Part shown: piece by piece, positions 58,598-64,000 of the stretch
Position numbering within the stretch: position 1 is the first letter of the stretch
How the letters are laid out: each line of letters begins with the position of its first letter
NCBI RefSeq assembly: GCF_020829625.1
Contig: NZ_JAIVFX010000018.1
Location: forward strand, 58,578-122,577
Reading direction: 5' to 3'
DNA length: 64,000 nucleotides
From: Nostoc sp. XA010
GTDB taxonomy: Bacteria; Cyanobacteriota; Cyanobacteriia; Cyanobacteriales; Nostocaceae
Notes under the pieces: generated by a model
Seen by the model: the letters and a program-made list of their open reading frames with translations, nothing else
What the model was told of the DNA's origin: nothing
Databases searched by the model: none
Made by a program: the position numbers and the translations under genes

Positions 58598-61012
58598 CTA
58601 GAAAAAATCTTTCTTAGTATTGTAGAAATTGGTAGAATTGGCTACCTGATATTCCTCTTGAAGGGTTGAAAAGTCATGATGGCTCAAAACAATAGCAATG
58701 GCAATATCCCTCATACTTTGTGATTTTTCCAGTCTTTCTCCCAAATAAATCTGCCAATAAATTTCCACATCACTTTCAAGAACTGGTTTCTGAATTTCTG
58801 TAACAACACCATTCTGCTTTGGATGAATCGAGGAAGCGCTGTACTTCCACTCATTTCTATCTTTGAGAATGATATCAGGCGAATCACCTATCTGTAATTG
58901 GAGATGTAACTCGTTTAGACGTAGCCCCTGATATATGTAAAACATTCTTGATACAAGCGCTTCCGGGGGGCGTACAGCTACTTCCATTAGGATTGCTTCT
59001 TCGCTAAGAGAAGGTAGTAATAAATCAATATTGAGTACACCATTTTTAGGGTAATTGTGTTCTAAACTTTCTAACACATCACTTGAAAATTGCCAGAGTT
59101 TCTGAAATTCTGGTTCTTCTTCTCTAACAATAATATTGCCGATTTGATGACCATAAATGAACTCATCATTAGGTCGATACTGCTTGCAAGCAGCGAAATA
59201 ACAAGGCTGACCGTTTTTTATAACAACACTTGTATTGTATAACTGACCTCTAATGAATTCATTCATCTCAAATTCTGAATCTGAATCTACATTGCTTTCA
59301 CACCAAGCTTTCAAATCATCAACAGTATAGATTATTCTGCTTTTTTCACTTCCGACTCTGATAACTGGTTTGATCAAAATGTGATTACCTAGTTCTTCTA
59401 GAACCAACTTTAAGTATGAAACCGGCTCTTTACGGTATTGGTCTTGAGCAAAAATCAGATACTTAGGCACCCGAATCAGGGAATTTTTGAGGGCAGATTT
59501 GAGGTAACTCTTATCAGTAAATTGCTGGATCATCGTTGGGTGATCGCCCGGCAGATTTAGAGCTTCACGCAACTGTGCAGTTAACAGCACTGAATACTCA
59601 TCGTTGGTGACAATTCGGCAGTTGTCATCTAATAGTTTATACTCAGTCTTAATCTGTTGATAGGTTTGGAACAGATTTTGTAAATTATAAGGTTCTACAA
59701 TCTGCACAATATCCAAATACTGATACTGGGAGGGTACAACCTCACTGAGTCCTCGCCTACTACAGAGTAGAACTAGATTTCTATTATCTGAGCAGATATG
59801 CCTAAAATCAGTTTTGCTCGAAAGCATATCATGTAGCACAAACACAGTCTGCTTATTGCTATCTATCTTACTACTATGTAAAGCAACTGGATTTGCCTCT
59901 TCGCAGAGCATTTGTTGTACTAAGTGGACAATTTCTTGTGAACATCCCCATGACAACGTTACGCCTGACCCTCCATGTCCATAATTATAAAATATGTGTG
60001 TGTTTAAAACTCTTTCCACACAAACATTTTCCGATGTTAATGGTCGTAAACCAGTCCTAACAGGCTCCTTCTCATCTAGGGGGAGTTCTTTTAATTCTGG
60101 TAGAAACTCTAAACAACCATCATACATCTGTCGAATAATTGGAACCTCAAGAGATAAGTCTGTACCCCATTGGTCTTGCTGCGTTAATCCTCCTAAGACC
60201 ACCAAATCATCCCCTCTAGGAACTATAAAAATGATGTCTTGCTCATTTAAAGAAGATTCTTCATGGGAAATGCAATGAGCATCCTTCACAACTTTCCCTA
60301 GATTTTTAACCCTGACAAGTGCGCCCCTCACGGGATACATGGAACTATCCCCTGTAGTTGCTATTGAACCTAGCCCAGCACAATTAACAATTGCCCTTGC
60401 ATTAAACCGGCTAAGTAGTTCCTGTTCGTTTTGAACTACATTGACAGTGATTTTCTCCTGGATAATCTCACATCCAATATCCTTTACATATTGAAGTAGC
60501 CAATTCATGTAAACATCGGTATTTGTCATCGGAGCCATGTGTTTATAAGCATCTTTTATACCTCCTTGAAAATTCAAATCAATCGTTTTTTTGACAATAT
60601 GTAAACCTCTTTCAAATCCATCAACTTTATCCTTCAACTCATTCATTTTGCTTAGATCAGCAGGTCGATTTTCCAAAACATCCTTAAAATAGAAATACCC
60701 ATCCCTCAAATAAATCCCTGTTTTTTCTGAACCAAACTCTGTGTGTATTTTCTTGAATTTATTATAGGTAGTCATACACCAGTCTTTAGAGCGTTCCAGC
60801 GATCTAGGAGATCCATGACGACCACAGACTGCTGGAGGCCATTCCCATAATGCACCTGCCACAATAGAGGTTAAATCTGGGGCAAAACGATCTGCAACAA
60901 TCACAACATTAAAATCTGCCTCTCTCAGACATATAGCAGTTGTTAGACCACTGACTCCTGCTCCAATTACTAAAATGTTCGTATCATTTTTCGGTAATGG
61001 CTTGTTCATCAA
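58598..61012 (-). CDS. Fusion of a D-amino-acid-oxidase-like FAD enzyme and an ATP-grasp ligase
   Basis: An 804-residue protein with two parts. Residues 1-375 match FAD-dependent D-amino-acid/D-aspartate oxidases: NILVIGAGVSGLTTAICLRE (FAD-binding GxGxxG), SIVAGALWEWPP, PVRGALVRVKN, then EPVRTGLRPLTSENVCVERV and the family signature YNYGHGGSGVTLSWGCSQEI. Residues about 400-790 form an ATP-grasp module: NDEYSVLLTAQLREALNLPG, TDKSYLKSALKNSLIRVPKY, ILIKPVIRVGSEKSRIIYTV, GQLYNTSVVIKNGQPCYFAA and AILMEVAVRPPEALVSRMFY (the E-x-x-x-RPP metal and ATP site). An oxidase fused to a carboxylate ligase is rare. It may act on an amino acid in a tailoring or peptide pathway. No partner gene adjoins it. Confidence 0.8.
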   Translation of the reverse strand: MMNKPLPKNDTNILVIGAGVSGLTTAICLREADFNVVIVADRFAPDLTSIVAGALWEWPPAVCGRHGSPRSLERSKDWCMTTYNKFKKIHTEFGSEKTGIYLRDGYFYFKDVLENRPADLSKMNELKDKVDGFERGLHIVKKTIDLNFQGGIKDAYKHMAPMTNTDVYMNWLLQYVKDIGCEIIQEKITVNVVQNEQELLSRFNARAIVNCAGLGSIATTGDSSMYPVRGALVRVKNLGKVVKDAHCISHEESSLNEQDIIFIVPRGDDLVVLGGLTQQDQWGTDLSLEVPIIRQMYDGCLEFLPELKELPLDEKEPVRTGLRPLTSENVCVERVLNTHIFYNYGHGGSGVTLSWGCSQEIVHLVQQMLCEEANPVALHSSKIDSNKQTVFVLHDMLSSKTDFRHICSDNRNLVLLCSRRGLSEVVPSQYQYLDIVQIVEPYNLQNLFQTYQQIKTEYKLLDDNCRIVTNDEYSVLLTAQLREALNLPGDHPTMIQQFTDKSYLKSALKNSLIRVPKYLIFAQDQYRKEPVSYLKLVLEELGNHILIKPVIRVGSEKSRIIYTVDDLKAWCESNVDSDSEFEMNEFIRGQLYNTSVVIKNGQPCYFAACKQYRPNDEFIYGHQIGNIIVREEEPEFQKLWQFSSDVLESLEHNYPKNGVLNIDLLLPSLSEEAILMEVAVRPPEALVSRMFYIYQGLRLNELHLQLQIGDSPDIILKDRNEWKYSASSIHPKQNGVVTEIQKPVLESDVEIYWQIYLGERLEKSQSMRDIAIAIVLSHHDFSTLQEEYQVANSTNFYNTKKDFF

Positions 61013-61611
61013 AGGTTATCTCAATTTTTTGTACTACAAAATAAATGCATTCTCTTGCACATTACTAATATTAATTTGGGCGCTTTTGGGCTGACGCAGC
61101 GTTAAGGAATTCTTAGCATTTGACATTTGCTGCTACAAAAATTATTTATCAATGTTTTCGATTAAAAACTAAGTATAAGCAGTATTAATAATTCTGAAAA
61201 TGAGTGACTATTTTGAGTACTAGTTCAATGATGGATGAGCTTCTTAGTACAATATTTAATAAATTTGTGACTAATTGAGCAACCTACTGGTTAGGCTTTA
61301 AGAGACTCGATAAGACTACGAACTTGTAAATTTCTTACTTACAGTATGTCTGTAAAGGAAGACAGTCTCCCAATACATCACTCATCACTCCAATCGCCTA
61401 TATCAGCATCGCTTTCGGCAATAAAAGAGAAAATCAATTTGGGAAGCGATGAACTAGGACTGCTAGAGCAAAAGAGAGAGGAGTTCGACTTCAACCTTCG
61501 ACTAGCTTAAATCAACACATTGCACACTGAGTATATAAAAGTAAAAGGCGAAATATTGTTATTGGCAGCCAAGGTGCGGGGAGGATGTTAAAGCCAGATT
61601 AAACTAAGAGT
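61013..61611. other. Intergenic stretch, nothing recognised
   Basis: Six hundred bases upstream of the divergent oxidase/ligase and membrane-protein genes hold no open frame of quality, no repeat array and no clear hairpin. It must contain the promoter of the fusion gene, but no consensus box stands out. Confidence 0.4.
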
Positions 61612-62148
61612 ATGAGAATTGGTATTTTCGGGCAGATGACAGTTAATAATGGATGGATTCTAACGCTTTTTATTCTGATTATAAGCCTGCTAGCTCTTGG
61701 CTATGGTTTTGGTGTCAAAGCTCGACGTTTACCCTTTACGGCAGAAATTGGGTATAACCAGCAGCAATGGCAATTTCTGCGATGGTGGGTCAAATTAGCC
61801 TCCTTTGCTGGAGTTTTGTTACCGATGTGCTTGTTAGCTCTGGCTTGGAAACAACCATCTTCATGGGTATTTTGGGGAAGTTACCTGTTGATAGTCGCCG
61901 TACAACTCATCTCTGAACGTGTTTTTAGTCGCTTCCTAGTGCCAAGTATTGTCGTACCCATTGGCTTTTTTTACACAGCTTTTCGGTTGTGGCAACTGCT
62001 AGATGGATTCACACAATTAACATTTTCCTATTTGACATTAGTGGGTTTTGGTGTAGTCGTATTGTTTTGGGTTGCTAACTTAATAATGTTGATGGTGATG
62101 GCCATTCCAACGGTCTTTAAAGGTTCGGAGTCAATTTCACAATCTTGA
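61612..62148 (+). CDS. Multi-span membrane protein
   Basis: A 178-residue protein with about five membrane spans (WILTLFILIISLLALGYGFG, LASFAGVLLPMCLLALAWKQ, WVFWGSYLLIVAVQLISERV, FLVPSIVVPIGFFYTAFRLW, LVGFGVVVLFWVANLIMLMV). Two arginine-bearing loops lie between them. No conserved motif. The frame may start at MTVNNGWIL (61636) instead. Unknown function; divergent from the oxidase/ligase gene. Confidence 0.6.
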   Translation: MRIGIFGQMTVNNGWILTLFILIISLLALGYGFGVKARRLPFTAEIGYNQQQWQFLRWWVKLASFAGVLLPMCLLALAWKQPSSWVFWGSYLLIVAVQLISERVFSRFLVPSIVVPIGFFYTAFRLWQLLDGFTQLTFSYLTLVGFGVVVLFWVANLIMLMVMAIPTVFKGSESISQS

Positions 62149-62198
62149 TTTTGATGAAACATTTTTACTGCCTAATTAAAAGCTGTGTTTCGTTGTAG

Positions 62199-62888
62199 TT
62201 ATTTTTCGCACCCAATCCCATCTCCATCTCGGTCAAAACTATGAGGGTCAGGTGGCAAGACTCTAAACCTTCTTTGCGTAATATCTCGGCAATCCAAATC
62301 GGGTGAATTCTTTGGAATGCAAAAATCTGGGTAAGCAGGGTCGCAGTTATTCTGTTGCTGTCCTTGAGTTGGTACTGAAGTTGCCCGTTGAGCAGTTTTG
62401 TGGCGGAAGTCCCAAGGCATCACAGGATTGGACTGACTCCAAAATGCTAAACGCTGTTGTTTAGCGTAATTTTCACCTTGCAACAAGCTATCTTTAGACT
62501 CCCGACAACCTTTGAGATACTGACGATAAACTACAGCTTGCCCTTCTTGCACCATATTCACATTGATACTGCGATTCTCTACATAAATCTCTGCTACCAA
62601 TCGTTTATACTTATCAGTCTCAACGGGGCGTAGAGTAATGGCTTGTCCTACTGGCAGCAATTGTTTAAGTCTTGCAGATGATTGTTGACCCCAAGGATTC
62701 TGTTTCATCTCTGGTGCATCAATGCAAGCAAGGCGGACTGTTACAGTTTTGTTACCAGTTTTTACCCGTATGGTGTCACCGTCACCTACGCTTACAACTG
62801 TAGCGGTAAGATTGTTGGCAAATACGGGTAACGACATTTGAGCTACAAGCAAAGCGCCAACACCAATCAAGCGAGCTTTAAAAACCAT
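62199..62888 (-). CDS. Secreted thermonuclease-family protein with excalibur domain
   Basis: A 229-residue protein. Residues 1-25 are a signal peptide (LIGVGALLVAQMSLPVFANN). The SNase domain (about 27-145) has VVSVGDGDTIRVKTGNKTVT, VRLACIDAPEMKQNPWGQQS and DKYKRLVAEIYVENRSINVN. The catalytic arginine region is R-L-A-C-I-D-A-P-E, with the calcium aspartates present. The C-terminus (DPHSFDRDGDGIGCEK) is an excalibur calcium-binding motif DxDxDGxxC. It likely degrades extracellular or periplasmic DNA and RNA, for nutrition or in DNA uptake. Confidence 0.85.
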   Translation of the reverse strand: MVFKARLIGVGALLVAQMSLPVFANNLTATVVSVGDGDTIRVKTGNKTVTVRLACIDAPEMKQNPWGQQSSARLKQLLPVGQAITLRPVETDKYKRLVAEIYVENRSINVNMVQEGQAVVYRQYLKGCRESKDSLLQGENYAKQQRLAFWSQSNPVMPWDFRHKTAQRATSVPTQGQQQNNCDPAYPDFCIPKNSPDLDCRDITQRRFRVLPPDPHSFDRDGDGIGCEK

Positions 62889-63023
62889 TTGTACTAAAAA
62901 TCACTATTAACTTCTTTTAGGATTCCCAATTCAAGCCAAGCGATCGCTAATTAATCCACAAATTAATTTTATGTTTTAAAGTAGAAAATATTATCCAGTC
63001 TACTTTTCTTTAATTCTAGGTTT

Positions 63024-63176
63024 TTACTCTTTATCTTCAGTAGCCAGAGAACGAATTAATTCCCGGATTACATCGGTTGCTGGTCTGCCAGTCATTGAGC
63101 AGTATTTTTCCAGCTTCTCTGCTTCACTTGAGGTGAGATTGATTGTAAGTCGTTTAGCAGCCCATTTTTTATTCAT
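63024..63176 (-). CDS. Small ribbon-helix-helix (CopG-like) protein, copy 2
   Basis: Fifty residues from MNKKWAAKRLTINLTSSEAE, then KLEKYCSMTGRPATDVIREL and IRSLATEDKE. It is nearly identical to the protein at 11302 on the opposite strand; an upstream start at 63206 would add ten residues not shared with copy 1. DNA binding is likely. No toxin gene adjoins it. Confidence 0.75.
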   Translation of the reverse strand: MNKKWAAKRLTINLTSSEAEKLEKYCSMTGRPATDVIRELIRSLATEDKE

Positions 63177-63503
63177 AATAGATATTAGAAAAGTTTGATT
63201 TAGCAACTACTTCTCTAATATCAATCACTTAATATGTTATTTAACATGGGGCTACTACTGGCTTTTAATTTAAGAGATGATGAAGCAAACTAATATGTTT
63301 TTGGAAATAATAGTGAGGACGTAAAGTCTATTTTAGAGAATGAAGTTCTAGCTCATTAAAACCAATAATTATTAAGACATTATCAAGAAAGGATAAAATA
63401 CTCTCACACAAAATAGGTACTCTGGTCAAGTAAGTTTTTATCGTTTCTTAAAAAACATTCTTTTGCATTTTGATATACATTAGCATCCATTGCCAAAGCA
63501 CTC
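63177..63503. other. Intergenic stretch, nothing recognised
   Basis: These 330 bases are AT-rich and hold no open frame or repeat that stands out. They must contain the promoter of the divergent genes on either side. Confidence 0.4.
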
Positions 63504-63566
63504 TTGTTGGAGAGATTAAAGCGATTGAGGAAGCGATCGCTTGTGACAAAGCAGTACACTGGTACT

Positions 63567-63899
63567 ATGCCGAAACTTCCAGAGTGCGATCGCTGTCTCC
63601 TGTATGCTCATAACCCTTACCTCGTCTGTGCTGTCCATCTTGATGGGGTAGACGGCGACAGCTGCTTGGACTTTCGAGAAGACGCTAACCTTGAACCGGA
63701 GGAGTTATGGCAACCAGAAGGCGCAACTTATTATAACGGCGAATTGATTTCACAGCCCCGGCAACACTGGACACGGGAACAGCAGCTAGAACTGATTGAC
63801 TGGCATCCGATGTTTACTGGTAGATGCCCCCAGTGTAGTGCTGAATTTGATCGGGACTGGTCAGCACGGGTGCCAGGGCAAACGCATCTTATTTACTAA
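63567..63899 (+). CDS. Hypothetical protein with N-terminal cysteine box
   Basis: The protein has 110 residues from MPKLPECDRCLLYAHNPYLV; a longer frame starts at a TTG at 63504. The start is a version of the cysteine box: CDRCLLYAHNPYLVC, VHLDGVDGDSCLDF. WTREQQLELIDWHPMFTGRC with PQC and EFDRDWSARV follows, a second zinc-ribbon-like part that seems cut short. The box is shared with the proteins at 17353 and 24930. Function unknown. Confidence 0.6.
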   Translation: MPKLPECDRCLLYAHNPYLVCAVHLDGVDGDSCLDFREDANLEPEELWQPEGATYYNGELISQPRQHWTREQQLELIDWHPMFTGRCPQCSAEFDRDWSARVPGQTHLIY

Positions 63900-64000
63900 T
63901 AAAAACTAAGAAAGATTTCAAAATGACATAAATAATTGTAGAAATTAAGTAAATAATAAACAAAGTAAATCAATTATTTTCGCAATCTGTGAATTAGCTT

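Noticed and set aside
58254..58601. A 115-codon plus-strand frame next to the oxidase/ATP-grasp gene
   Set aside because: Composition is irregular, there is no binding site, and it abuts the 3' end of a well-supported gene; it seems accidental.

Overview
The window looks like accessory DNA of a filamentous, Nostoc/Anabaena-type cyanobacterium. The palindrome GCGATCGC (HIP1) recurs throughout, the base composition is AT-leaning, and many products belong to families I know mainly from cyanobacteria (DUF2811, Ycf35/DUF1257, Ycf46-like AAA, a CyRepA1-like plasmid replication fragment). I see no rRNA, tRNA or CRISPR array. The many plasmid-type genes and gene fragments suggest a large plasmid or a chromosomal island that has taken up plasmid material. 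The sequence alone does not decide between the two.

Layout. (1) 1-16.5 kb: single metabolic genes (a carboxylate-amine ligase cut by the left edge, an aromatic amino acid decarboxylase, an MFS transporter, two methyltransferases, a UbiA prenyltransferase, an AIPR-like protein, MsrA). They are mixed with wreckage: a PEP-CTERM tail, the C-terminal third of a plasmid replication protein and the C-terminal half of a cytochrome P450. (2) 16.6-17.3 kb: a junction with a frameshifted BRO-N antirepressor fragment and an AAC(3)-I-like acetyltransferase fragment. (3) 17.3-22.2 kb: a leftward operon with an FtsK/VirD4-like ATPase, an HNH protein and several small membrane proteins. A divergent pair of small DNA-binding candidates follows, then a 580-base gene-free stretch with inverted repeats and repeated TGTCAC boxes. 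(4) 24-30 kb: a leftward operon around an ERF single-strand annealing protein. (5) 29.7-33.7 kb: a ribbon-helix-helix regulator with TATAGGC repeats and a rightward operon of plasmid-type proteins.

(6) 33.3-46.2 kb is a mosaic. The 3' end of the gene ending at 33687 recurs as degenerate copies at 37.1, 37.8 and 41.8 kb. Between the copies lie a sulfatase-modifying-factor fragment, a dead IS630 element, a tandem P-loop protein, a GxGND repeat protein, a uracil-DNA-glycosylase-like protein and two copies of a convergent 170-residue gene. A second 500-base duplication links 39.8 and 45.7 kb. (7) 42.2-50.5 kb holds mostly secreted or membrane proteins: a Tim44-like protein carrying an intein-like Hint domain, an APC permease, a double-glycine peptide candidate and a glycine-rich secreted protein. 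(8) 50.6-57.9 kb is a long leftward operon with the Ycf35 / DUF2997 / Ycf46-like AAA set and a WGR protein. (9) 58.6-61.0 kb encodes an 804-residue fusion of a D-amino-acid-oxidase-like flavoenzyme with an ATP-grasp ligase. A secreted nuclease and a second copy of the 11.3 kb ribbon-helix-helix protein follow.

The strongest candidates for undescribed biology are the oxidase/ATP-grasp fusion, the Ycf35-DUF2997-Ycf46-WGR operon, the gene 3'-end duplications that frame cassettes, the Hint domain inside a Tim44-like protein, and the regulator with its TATAGGC repeats. Functions rest on motif reading by eye. No database search was possible.
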